DNA of 54,641 bases from Rhodospirillaceae bacterium (GTDB lineage: Bacteria > Pseudomonadota > Alphaproteobacteria > UBA6615), in NCBI GenBank assembly GCA_018702955.1, contig JABJEK010000049.1, forward strand, positions 1 to 54,641, read 5' to 3'. Positions within the stretch are counted from its first letter, which is position 1; each line of letters starts with the position of its first letter. A model generated the notes under the pieces. It was not told the origin of the DNA, made no database searches, and saw only the letters and a list, made by a program, of their open reading frames with translations. Shown in pieces: positions 25,178-33,486 of this stretch. The translations under genes were made by a program, and so were the position numbers.

Positions 25178-25325
25178 GTTGAAGCTGGTCTCGTTGCGGG
25201 CGCGGCAAGCTAGCACGGTCGCGTCGTGGGCGAGCGTCCGAATTGACGCATGGCAGCCGCGCTTGGACCTGCGGTGCGAACCGATCATATTGTTGTCAGA
25301 CCAAGGCTCGGATCGAGGGAAAAAC

Positions 25326-26213
25326 ATGTCCGACATCAGCGCGCGGATGCCATACGAAAAGAAGTTCATCGAGGTGAATGGCCGGCGCATGGCCTATGTC
25401 GAAGAGGGATCAGGTGATCCTATCGTCTTCATGCACGGCAATGCGAACTCGTCGTATATGTGGCGCAACATCATGCCCCATCTCGAAGGGCTGGGACGCC
25501 TGATCGCGATCGACAATATCGGGCAGGGGGATTCCGACAAGCTGCCGGACAGCGGGCCCGACAGCTACATGATCCCCGAGCACCAGATCTATATCGATGG
25601 GGCTTTTGCCGCGCTCGGCGTCGAAGAGAACGTCACCCTGGTGATGCACGACTGGGGGGGCTCACTGGGCCTTTCCTGGGCCGAGCGCCACCCGGATGCG
25701 ATCAAGGGGCTCGCCCATTGCGAGATCGTGGTTGCGAACCATGCGAGCTATGATTCCTATCGGGACGGGCACGGGGAGCGTGTGAAACGCGCGCAGGGGC
25801 CGGAGGGCGAGGCTCTGGTGATCGACGACAATTTTTTCGTCGAAAAGGTCTTCACCGGTGGCGTGATTCGCGAGATCGATGCCGAGACGATGGCGGAGAT
25901 TCGTCGGCCTTATGAGGCGCCGGGCGAGGCGCGTCGTCCCACCCTGTCATGGGTGCGGCAGATACCCATCGGCGGGAAACCCGAGTTTGTCGCAGAGCTG
26001 TCTGAGCGACTGTCCAGCTGGGTCGGCACCATCAATTGCCCGAAACTGTTTATCGAGGCCGATCCGGGGCAGATCATCGTCGACCGCGACCTCGATATCA
26101 TCAACAGCTGGACAAACCAGTCGCGGATCAAGGTCAAGGGGCTCCACCATCCCCAGGAAGATTCACCCGATGATATCGGCCAGGGCCTCGCCAGATGGTA
26201 CGCTGGAATCTGA
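25326..26213 (+). CDS. Haloalkane dehalogenase family protein (1)
   Basis: 295 aa alpha/beta hydrolase. The catalytic set of the HLD-II subfamily (LinB/DhaA) can be placed: nucleophile Asp109 in MHDWGG, halide-binding Trp110 next to it, second halide ligand Asn39 in HGNANSS, Glu133 in HCE, and base His274 in HHPQEDSPDD. It should hydrolyse carbon-halogen bonds to alcohols in the cytosol. It begins a plus-strand run of four genes (gaps of 22, 48 and 26 bases). Its closest relative here is the next gene. ATG 25326 follows GAGGGAAAAAC. Natural substrate unknown. Confidence 0.88.
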   Translation: MSDISARMPYEKKFIEVNGRRMAYVEEGSGDPIVFMHGNANSSYMWRNIMPHLEGLGRLIAIDNIGQGDSDKLPDSGPDSYMIPEHQIYIDGAFAALGVEENVTLVMHDWGGSLGLSWAERHPDAIKGLAHCEIVVANHASYDSYRDGHGERVKRAQGPEGEALVIDDNFFVEKVFTGGVIREIDAETMAEIRRPYEAPGEARRPTLSWVRQIPIGGKPEFVAELSERLSSWVGTINCPKLFIEADPGQIIVDRDLDIINSWTNQSRIKVKGLHHPQEDSPDDIGQGLARWYAGI

Positions 26214-26235
26214 TCACGTCAGCAAGGACATCGTC

Positions 26236-27123
26236 ATGAATGTTATCAGCCCGCGCATGCCTTATGAGAAGGCCACTGTCGAGGTGAATGGTCAGAAGAT
26301 GGCCTACGTCGAGCATGGCACCGGGGACCCGATCGTATTCCTCCACGGCAACGCCACGTCGTCCTATATGTGGCGAAATATCATGCCGCACATGGAAGGC
26401 CGAGGCCGGTTGATCGCGATCGACAATATCGGCCAGGGCGATTCCGCACGGCTGCCGAACTCCGGCCCCGACAGCTACACGCTGGCCGAGCATCAGACCT
26501 ATATTGACGGCACACTCGATGCGCTGGGCGTCACGGACAATGTGACGTTCATGATGCATGACTGGGGCGGCCCGCTGGGCATGAGCTGGGCCCATCGCCA
26601 TGCGGATAAGATCAAAGCGCTCGCCTATAGCGAGGTGCTTGTCTGCAATCATGAGAGTTACGATGACTATCCCAACGCCGTGGGCGATATGCTCAAGTTG
26701 CTGCGGACGCCGGAAGGCGAACGTTTGGTGCTCGAGGAGAATTTCTTCGTCGAGAAGGTCTTCACCGCCGGCGTGATCCGCGAGATCGATGACGAGACGA
26801 TGACCAAGGTACTGCGTCCCTATAATGAGGCGGGTGAAAGCCGGCGCGCGACACTTTCATGGCCTCGGCAGATCCCGATCGAGGGTGATCCCGCCGACGT
26901 CGCCGAACTGATGGATACCCTGTCGGTCTGGATGCAGACCAACGACGTGCCGAAACTGTTCATCAATGTAGAGCCCGGGCAGATCGTGTTCGAGCGTGAC
27001 CTTGAGGTATTGCGCTCATGGTCGCACCACAAAGAGGTGGTCGTGCGTGGGCGTCATCACCCCCAGGAAGATTCGCCCGATGACATCGGCAAGGCGCTTG
27101 TCGCCTGGTACGACGCGCTGTAA
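26236..27123 (+). CDS. Haloalkane dehalogenase family protein (2), tandem paralogue
   Basis: 295 aa, the same length as the preceding copy and alignable without any gap; 188 of 295 residues are identical by hand count. It keeps Asp109-Trp110, Asn39, Glu133 and His274. The differences concentrate at about 134-170, the start of the cap domain that shapes the substrate pocket (for example IVVANHAS against VLVCNHES), so the two probably have different substrate ranges. AAGGACATCGTC precedes the start. A local tandem duplication followed by divergence is the simplest origin. Confidence 0.88.
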   Translation: MNVISPRMPYEKATVEVNGQKMAYVEHGTGDPIVFLHGNATSSYMWRNIMPHMEGRGRLIAIDNIGQGDSARLPNSGPDSYTLAEHQTYIDGTLDALGVTDNVTFMMHDWGGPLGMSWAHRHADKIKALAYSEVLVCNHESYDDYPNAVGDMLKLLRTPEGERLVLEENFFVEKVFTAGVIREIDDETMTKVLRPYNEAGESRRATLSWPRQIPIEGDPADVAELMDTLSVWMQTNDVPKLFINVEPGQIVFERDLEVLRSWSHHKEVVVRGRHHPQEDSPDDIGKALVAWYDAL

Positions 27124-27171
27124 TCGCGCCGGGTAATCGAACCCGGCCAGACAAATTGAGGGAGCGGACAG

Positions 27172-28077
27172 ATGGATTACGAGAAGGTCTGGGACGAGGT
27201 TGAGTTTTACTCCGACGGCAAGAAGATCGCCGCCTATCTGTACCGCCCGAAAGACTGGAAACCAGGCGATCCGCCGCGACCCGCGATCTGCGTGCTCCAC
27301 GGCTACTCGGGAATGAAGGACGTCTATGGCATGGACGTGCCGCAGTGGCTTTGGGAATCGGGTTATTTCGTGCTGTCCCATGACTATCCGGGGTTTGGCG
27401 TCAGCGAGGGTGAGCGGGGGCGCCATCGGCCGCTCGAACAGGCGCAAAGCGTCTATGACGGGGTCACCTATCTGCAGACCATCGAAGGCGTGGACCCGGA
27501 GCGGATCGGCTATTACGGCTCCAGTTACGGCGGGGCGCACGCGATCTGGTGTGCGGCGTTTGACGAGCGGGTGAAGGTGGTTGTGTCGGCCGTTATGGTT
27601 TCGGACGGAGAGCGCTGGATGGAATCGGTTCGCCGTCCCCACGAATGGCAGGATTTCAAGGCGCGGGTCGAAGAGGCCGAACGCAAACGCGTGCTAACGG
27701 GCGAAACGACGACGATTCCGTTGCCCGAGATTATGCTGACCGACCCGCACACGCAGATGGTCCTCGATCAGTTTCACTCCAAGAGCGCGCGGTACAATCC
27801 CGACTACGACCTGGAGAGTGCGGCCGCGAATATGCGCTACAAGCCGGAATGGGTGGCGCACCGAATCTCGCCACGTCCTGTGCTTATGATCTATGCGGAG
27901 AACGATAACCTTGTGCCGCCCCAGGAGCAGTTGTCCTGCTACGCGGCGCTCGGCGAGCCCAAGAAGCTGGTGAAGCTTCCCGAGGCGCAGCATTATGAAT
28001 CCTATCAGTTCTGCGACGCGGACAAGCACGCGATCCAGAAGGCCGAAGCGCTGGAGTGGTTCGGCAAGTATCTCTAG
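27172..28077 (+). CDS. Alpha/beta hydrolase with Ser nucleophile (dienelactone hydrolase / acetyl-xylan esterase-like)
   Basis: 301 aa. The core begins with CVLHGYSGMKDVYG, and the nucleophile elbow is YYGSSYGGAH with Ser at about 125. The acid and base are in IYAENDNLVPP near 242 and EAQHYESYQF near 271. A Ser nucleophile separates it from the two dehalogenases upstream. A broad helical insertion at 150-220 covers the active site. It is probably a carboxylesterase or C-C hydrolase acting on a product of the same pathway (inference from the operon). Start 27172 follows GAGGGAGCGGACAG. Confidence 0.78.
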   Translation: MDYEKVWDEVEFYSDGKKIAAYLYRPKDWKPGDPPRPAICVLHGYSGMKDVYGMDVPQWLWESGYFVLSHDYPGFGVSEGERGRHRPLEQAQSVYDGVTYLQTIEGVDPERIGYYGSSYGGAHAIWCAAFDERVKVVVSAVMVSDGERWMESVRRPHEWQDFKARVEEAERKRVLTGETTTIPLPEIMLTDPHTQMVLDQFHSKSARYNPDYDLESAAANMRYKPEWVAHRISPRPVLMIYAENDNLVPPQEQLSCYAALGEPKKLVKLPEAQHYESYQFCDADKHAIQKAEALEWFGKYL

Positions 28078-28103
28078 CGGCTGATGATCGGCGGAGTATC
28101 ACC

Positions 28104-30149
28104 ATGAAGAATCTTTGGTCGGACCGCGACGCGCGGGCCTGCGTCCGCCGATACGGTCGCCAGGACGTAAACGCCGATGTCGCGAGGCGAATCTATACGG
28201 CGCGTCTTCTTGGGGGCGACCCGCAGCTTGTTCTGCATGGCGGTGGCAACACGTCGGTCAAGACGGTTGCCACGGACATCACCGGCGAGGTGATCGATGT
28301 GTTGTGCGTGAAGGGTAGCGGCTGGGATATGGGTGATATCGAGCCGCCGGGCCTGCCTGCGGTGCGCCTCGATCCCTTGCGTCAGTTGCATTCACTGGAC
28401 AGCCTCAGCGACGAAGAAATGGTCAACGTCCAGCGCCGCAATCTGCTGGATTCAAAATCGCCGAACCCCTCGGTGGAGACGCTGTTGCATGCGTTTCTGC
28501 CCCACAAGTATGTCGACCACACCCATTCGACCGCGGTGCTCGCCCTGACCGATCAGCCGGATGGCGCGAAAATCTGCCGCGATCTCTACGGCGATCGCGT
28601 GGCCCTGGTGCCTTACATCATGCCCGGCTTTGCGCTCGCCAAGGCGTGCGCGCAGGTGCATGCGAAACACCCGGGCGTCGAAGGCCTGATTTTGCTCAAG
28701 CATGGCATCTTCACCTTCGGCGAGAGTGCGGAGGAAGCCTATGGGCGCATGATCGACCTGGTCAGTCTGGCCGAACGCCGGTTGAAGACCGGGCGGCGGA
28801 ACCCTGTTTTCGCAACGCCGAAGGCGAAACCGCGTCTGGCGAAGGTGGCGGATATCGCCCCGCGCCTTCGCGGCATGCTGGCGCAGGGGGAAGACGAGAA
28901 TCAAAAGCGGTTCGTCATGACCTTCCGCACCAGCGCGGCGATCCGTCGGTTCGTCTCTGACCCGGCCGCGAAAAGATACAGCCAGCAAGGGACGGTGACG
29001 CCTGACCATGCGATCCGGATCAAGCCCAAACCGGTTATTCTGCCGACACCCGCGCGAGATGACCTTGATGGGTTTTTCCGGGGGGCGGCGCGGGCGATCA
29101 AGCAATACGAGAAGGCCTATCGCGGCTATTTCGATCGTCAGAACGATCCGGCAGACCCGCGCACGCCGCTGGACCCCGCGCCGCGTGTGCTTCTGGTACC
29201 GGGGCTTGGTTTTTTCGCTGCGGGTGGAAACGCCGGCGCGGCGAGCGTGGCGGCCGATGTCTATGAGAACAATATCGAGGTGATCACCGACGCTGAGGCG
29301 ATCGGCCGGTACCGGTCGATTTCGGAATCGGACACATTCGACATCGAGCACTGGTCGCTCGAACAAGCCAAACTCGGATCGGCCAAGGAAAAGCCGCTCG
29401 CCCGCCAGATTGTCGTGATCACGGGGGCGGGGGGCGCGATTGGCCAGGCGACCGCGCGGGCTTTCGGCGCCGCTGGTGCCGAAGTGGCGCTGCTGGACCT
29501 CAACACACGCGCTATCGCGCCACTTGCTGAAGAACTGGGCGGTGTTGCTGTCGCCTGTGACGTGACGCGAGATCGCGATGTGGCCCGCGCCCTGGCCGTG
29601 GTTTGCGAGCGTTTCGGCGGGCTCGATATCCTGGTCTCGAACGCGGGGGCCGCATGGCAGGGCAGGATCGGCGAGGTCGATGAGAAGCTTTTGCGCGAGA
29701 GTTTCGAGCTTAATTTTTTCGCCCATCAGCGGGTCGCCAGTGCGGCGGTCGCGATCATGCGTGCCCAGGGAACAGGTGGTGTGTTGCTCTTCAATACCTC
29801 GAAACAGGCCGTGAACCCGGGTAAGGATTTCGGGCCCTACGGCTTGCCGAAGGCCGCGACGCTATTTTTGTCGCGTCAGTACGCACTTGATCACGGCGCG
29901 GATGGCATCCGGTCCAACGCCGTCAATGCCGACCGGATTCGCAGCGGGCTTCTGACCGACAAGATGGTGCAGGCGCGTTCCACCGCACGCGGCCTGTCGG
30001 AAGAAGACTATATGGCGGGGAACCTTCTCGGCCGCGAGGTGTTGGCCGAGGATGTGGCGCGGGCGTTTGTTGATCTGGCGCTGGCGGACAAGACCACAGC
30101 GGCGGTGCTGACTGTGGACGGCGGCAACATCGAGGCCGCTCTGAGGTGA
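28104..30149 (+). CDS. Bifunctional class II aldolase / short-chain dehydrogenase (RhaD-like fusion)
   Basis: 681 aa. Residues 1-400 form a class II aldolase domain with the zinc histidines in FLPHKYVDHTHSTAV and a third in ILLKHGIFTFG. Residues 430-681 are a classical SDR with the cofactor loop TGAGGAIG at 440, SNAGAAW near 513, and the catalytic pair Tyr579 and Lys583 (YGLPK). Homologous fusions cleave rhamnulose 1-phosphate or related phosphosugars and oxidise lactaldehyde. No rhamnose kinase, isomerase or transporter is nearby, so the actual substrate may differ. It is the last gene of the dehalogenase run, 26 bases after the esterase. Confidence 0.85.
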   Translation: MKNLWSDRDARACVRRYGRQDVNADVARRIYTARLLGGDPQLVLHGGGNTSVKTVATDITGEVIDVLCVKGSGWDMGDIEPPGLPAVRLDPLRQLHSLDSLSDEEMVNVQRRNLLDSKSPNPSVETLLHAFLPHKYVDHTHSTAVLALTDQPDGAKICRDLYGDRVALVPYIMPGFALAKACAQVHAKHPGVEGLILLKHGIFTFGESAEEAYGRMIDLVSLAERRLKTGRRNPVFATPKAKPRLAKVADIAPRLRGMLAQGEDENQKRFVMTFRTSAAIRRFVSDPAAKRYSQQGTVTPDHAIRIKPKPVILPTPARDDLDGFFRGAARAIKQYEKAYRGYFDRQNDPADPRTPLDPAPRVLLVPGLGFFAAGGNAGAASVAADVYENNIEVITDAEAIGRYRSISESDTFDIEHWSLEQAKLGSAKEKPLARQIVVITGAGGAIGQATARAFGAAGAEVALLDLNTRAIAPLAEELGGVAVACDVTRDRDVARALAVVCERFGGLDILVSNAGAAWQGRIGEVDEKLLRESFELNFFAHQRVASAAVAIMRAQGTGGVLLFNTSKQAVNPGKDFGPYGLPKAATLFLSRQYALDHGADGIRSNAVNADRIRSGLLTDKMVQARSTARGLSEEDYMAGNLLGREVLAEDVARAFVDLALADKTTAAVLTVDGGNIEAALR

Positions 30150-30156
30150 CGCGTCC

Positions 30157-31086
30157 TCAGGCGTCGAACTTCTCGATAGCCTTGCGCAAGGCACCGAGCT
30201 GCGCGTCGGTCGCCTCGTCTCCGAACATGGTTTGCAGGATCGCGACGCGGCGTTCGAGCGTGTAAATTCGGCCGTCGTGGATCGTCAGATCCGATGAGCT
30301 TCGTTGCTGTACCGCCTCGGCGAGAATGCGTGATTTTCCCGCCGGGGAGAGCAAGTCGCAGACGATGCCTTGCGTGGGGAACAATGCCGCACTTCCCACA
30401 GCGGCATTGGCGCCATATTCGCTTTGGCTGGCGTCGATCACCGCGCTTCGCGGTGGCATCAGGGCCAGCAGCCGGTCATGTTCGGTGGGGCTCTCCACAT
30501 GGCGTATTTCGAGCTCACCCTGGTTGACCTGGTCGGCGATACGTTGGCGTACGTCTGCGAGCCCCTTTGCATCCGTGCTGGCAATTGTCACTTTCTGTGG
30601 CCGGGCATTGCAGGCCCCCATGGTGATGGCGGCAGCCACGGCACGTGCATCGGGGCCGGCGCCGAGAATCAAAAGCTCCGGTGTGTCCTTCGGCAATAAC
30701 TGGTCGATGGTAACTGTTGCAGCCCCAAGGCGCGGCGCGGCGGCCCGCAGATTACCCGGCCGACGCACCACGACGCCGACTTCGCCGAGAAGCAGACAGG
30801 AGCCGTCGATTTCGTCATAGGCGTCACTTGCTTCGTCGAGAAATTGCGATGCCTGTCCCGCGATAAACGCCCCGCGCGCGTTGTATTCATCCTGGAGAAA
30901 CTCGAGAATCGCGCTGCGATCCGCCGCACTGACATCGGGTGCGGTCTGGAGGTCTTCAATGGTGCAGGAACCTGCCTTCAGGGACTTCAACGCGATTTCG
31001 ATCAGCGACCGCAGCAATGCATCGCCTGACCTTTGGCCCACCACATAAACCGTGGGCCCCTTTGGTGATGTCGGAATCGTAACCAT
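30157..31086 (-). CDS. Shikimate dehydrogenase-like Rossmann-fold protein
   Basis: 309 aa from ATG 31086; GTG at 31122 would add 12 residues. The second half resembles the NAD(P) domain of shikimate/quinate dehydrogenases: LLILGAGPDARAVA near 138-151, a nucleotide-strand ending VTIASTDAKG, AVIDASQ near 213, and a terminal LTIHDGRIYTLERR segment like the family's D-G-x-x-M-L region. The first half does not show the usual shikimate-binding S-x-S motif, so it is unlikely to act in aromatic amino acid synthesis. It is convergent with the aldolase fusion (7-base gap) and divergent from the ThDP enzyme. Function unknown. Confidence 0.5.
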   Translation of the reverse strand: MVTIPTSPKGPTVYVVGQRSGDALLRSLIEIALKSLKAGSCTIEDLQTAPDVSAADRSAILEFLQDEYNARGAFIAGQASQFLDEASDAYDEIDGSCLLLGEVGVVVRRPGNLRAAAPRLGAATVTIDQLLPKDTPELLILGAGPDARAVAAAITMGACNARPQKVTIASTDAKGLADVRQRIADQVNQGELEIRHVESPTEHDRLLALMPPRSAVIDASQSEYGANAAVGSAALFPTQGIVCDLLSPAGKSRILAEAVQQRSSSDLTIHDGRIYTLERRVAILQTMFGDEATDAQLGALRKAIEKFDA

Positions 31087-31253
31087 GAAAGCACGCGGCC
31101 TTTCTGGCGGCAGATCAAACACAAACCTACAATGATACTAACACGTCCGGTTTTCCGGCGCGGCGCAAGATGATATTCTTATGCAAACATAATCCCGGCC
31201 GGAAGCGGCGGGAATAATTAAATTATATCAGATAGTTATGGTGGGGGGTCAAA

Positions 31254-32921
31254 TTGCGCACGGGTGGTCAGGTTTTGGTCGATACCCTGGTTTTGCATGG
31301 GGTCGATACGGTTTTCTGCGTGCCGGGGGAGAGTTATCTCGCCGCCCTGGACGCTTTGTATGATGTTCGGGATTCTGTCCGGGTCATCACCTGTCGCCAT
31401 GAAAACGGCGCGGCATACGCTGCCGAGGCGTACGGCAAGCTGACCGGCAAGCCCGGCATCGCCTTTGTCACGCGTGGACCCGGGGCCTGTAACGCCAGCA
31501 TCGGCGTCCACACGGCGCTGCAGGATTCCTCGCCGATGATTTTGTTCGTGGGCCAGGTGCCGCGTGAATTCCGCCGGCGCGAAGCTTTCCAGGAAATCGA
31601 TTTCGAGGCGATGTTCGCGCCGGTCGCCAAGTGGGCGGTCGAGGTGGACGATGCCGCCCGCATGCCCGAGATCACAGCGCGCGCCTTCGCGGTCGCAGCC
31701 GGTGGCAGGCCGGGGCCCGTGGTGGTGTCCCTGCCTGAAGACATGTTGACCGATGAGGTCGATGTTCCGGACGCGAAGGTCGCCGCCAATGCATCGCCGG
31801 AGCCGAGCGACGCCGATATCGCGCGTATAAACGATCTCCTGTCGACGGCGGAACGCCCGCTTGTGATCTTCGGTGGTGGCGGCTGGTCGGCGGAGATTTG
31901 CGCCGAGTTCGAGACATTTTGTGAATCAAACGGGCTGCCGGCCGTGTCGTCGTTCCGGGTCATGGATATTTTTAACAACGACCATCCGAACTTCGTCGGG
32001 GAGCTTGGCTACAACACCAATCCGAAGTTGACGCAGCGCGTGCTTGATGCCGACCTCCTGCTGGTGATCGGAGCGCGGTTGGGGGAGACGACGTCGCAGG
32101 CCTACACCATCGTGAAGGCCCCGCGGCCGGACCAGACCATGATCCATGTCTATCCCGACCACAGCGAGCTCGGGCGGGTGTTTCAGGCCGATTTACCGAT
32201 CGCTTCGGGGATCGGCGCGTTTGTTTCGAAGGCACGGCGTCAGCTTCAGCTCGATCCGAGCCGATGGGAGGCCTGGCTCAAGGAGGGGCGTGCCGACTTC
32301 GACACCTGGACGGTGCCAGTCGAAGTGCCGGGTCCCCTGAACCCGGCGGAATTGTTCGTCCAGCTTCGCGACATTCTGCCCGATGAGGCCATCATCACCA
32401 CCGATGCCGGCAACTTCGCCGGCTGGACCAGTCGCTTCTTCAAGTTCCGCAAATACCGGACGCAGCTGGGGCCGGCAAATGGGTCCATGGGCTATGGCAT
32501 GCCTGCGGCGATCGCCGCCAAGACCGCACGTCCGGACGCCCCGGTGATCTGTTACGCCGGTGACGGCGGCATTCTGATGACCGGCAACGAGCTCGCCACC
32601 GCGGTTCAGCATGATCTGCCGATCGTGCTGATAATTGCCAACAACAGCATGTACGGCACCATCCGGATGCATGAGGAGCGCGAGTATCCGGGCCGCGAGA
32701 TCGCCACCCATCTCCGCAACCCCGATTTCGTCGCGTGGGCGGAAGCATTCGGTGCGCAGGGCGAGCGGGTGACGACGACCGAGGAGTTCAGACCGGCGAT
32801 GGAGCGGGCGCTCGCGGCGGGTCGCCCGGCGGTGATCGAACTGGTCGTTGATCAGGAACTCATTGCGAGCAATTTCACTCTTTCGCAGCTGCGCGAACGG
32901 GTGCGGACCGCGGCCGGGTAA
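31254..32921 (+). CDS. Thiamine diphosphate-dependent enzyme (acetolactate synthase large-subunit-like)
   Basis: 555 aa with the three-domain POX/ALS layout. The ThDP-activating glutamate is Glu26 in FCVPGES, the central domain (190-330) is Rossmann-like, and the diphosphate-binding motif is AGDGGILMTGN...NN near 434-462. No small regulatory subunit gene is adjacent, which argues against a biosynthetic IlvB; a catabolic decarboxylase or lyase is equally possible. Translation appears to start at TTG 31254, after a GGGGGG ribosome site, because no ATG or GTG lies in frame upstream within the motif region. The HAD phosphatase follows after 7 bases. Confidence 0.85.
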   Translation: MRTGGQVLVDTLVLHGVDTVFCVPGESYLAALDALYDVRDSVRVITCRHENGAAYAAEAYGKLTGKPGIAFVTRGPGACNASIGVHTALQDSSPMILFVGQVPREFRRREAFQEIDFEAMFAPVAKWAVEVDDAARMPEITARAFAVAAGGRPGPVVVSLPEDMLTDEVDVPDAKVAANASPEPSDADIARINDLLSTAERPLVIFGGGGWSAEICAEFETFCESNGLPAVSSFRVMDIFNNDHPNFVGELGYNTNPKLTQRVLDADLLLVIGARLGETTSQAYTIVKAPRPDQTMIHVYPDHSELGRVFQADLPIASGIGAFVSKARRQLQLDPSRWEAWLKEGRADFDTWTVPVEVPGPLNPAELFVQLRDILPDEAIITTDAGNFAGWTSRFFKFRKYRTQLGPANGSMGYGMPAAIAAKTARPDAPVICYAGDGGILMTGNELATAVQHDLPIVLIIANNSMYGTIRMHEEREYPGREIATHLRNPDFVAWAEAFGAQGERVTTTEEFRPAMERALAAGRPAVIELVVDQELIASNFTLSQLRERVRTAAG

Positions 32922-32928
32922 CCCCTAT

Positions 32929-33486
32929 ATGCCGCAGGATCAGGTGAAGGCGCTTTTTCTGGACCGTGACGGCGTGATTAATGTCGACAGCGGGTATATC
33001 TGGCGGATCGAGGACTTCATCTTCCGTGATGGTGTCTTCGAGGCCTGCCAGGCCGCCCGGGACATGGGCTATCTGTTGGTGATCGTGACCAACCAGGCCG
33101 GGATCGGACGGGGTCTCTATACCGAACAACAATTCCATGCCCTGACCGAGTGGATGGAAGAGCAATTTCGCGAGAACGGCATAGAAATCGCTCGGACGTA
33201 TTTCTCACCCACCCATCCCGAGGAAGGGATCGGCGTGTACAGGCGGGAGTCGCCGGACCGTAAGCCGGGTCCCGGCATGCTGTTCAAGGCGCGCGATGCG
33301 TACAACATCGACATGGCCGCGTCCGCGATCGTCGGTGACCGCGAAACGGACATCGAGGCCGGCATCAACGGCGGTGTCGGGACGCGTTTGTTGCTGGATG
33401 GGACCGAGGATACAACCGGGACCCGCGCCGACACGGTGGTGGGCTCGCTCGCCGATGCCGTGGCATGGCTCGGTAAGCAAGCCTAG
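32929..33486 (+). CDS. HAD-IIIA phosphatase, GmhB-like (heptose bisphosphatase family) without zinc cysteines
   Basis: 185 aa. HAD motif I is LFLDRDGVIN (Asp12 and Asp14), motif II TNQAGIGRG, the Lys in DRKPGPGM, and motif IV VGDRETDIEAG. This order and length match D-glycero-D-manno-heptose 1,7-bisphosphate 7-phosphatase. GmhB usually has a CxH...CxC zinc loop before the R-K-P motif. Here that stretch reads FSPTHPEEGIGVYRRESPDRKPG and has no cysteine. It lies 7 bases after the ThDP enzyme, an odd partner for a lipopolysaccharide gene, so another phosphorylated substrate is possible. ATG 32929; there is no heptose cluster nearby. Confidence 0.78.
   Translation: MPQDQVKALFLDRDGVINVDSGYIWRIEDFIFRDGVFEACQAARDMGYLLVIVTNQAGIGRGLYTEQQFHALTEWMEEQFRENGIEIARTYFSPTHPEEGIGVYRRESPDRKPGPGMLFKARDAYNIDMAASAIVGDRETDIEAGINGGVGTRLLLDGTEDTTGTRADTVVGSLADAVAWLGKQA

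Noticed and set aside
30157..31086. XdhC-type molybdenum cofactor maturation factor
   Set aside because: It was attractive because of the molybdenum hydroxylase in the window, but the C-terminal IHDGR and DASQ segments fit shikimate dehydrogenase better and the XdhC N-terminal motif is absent.
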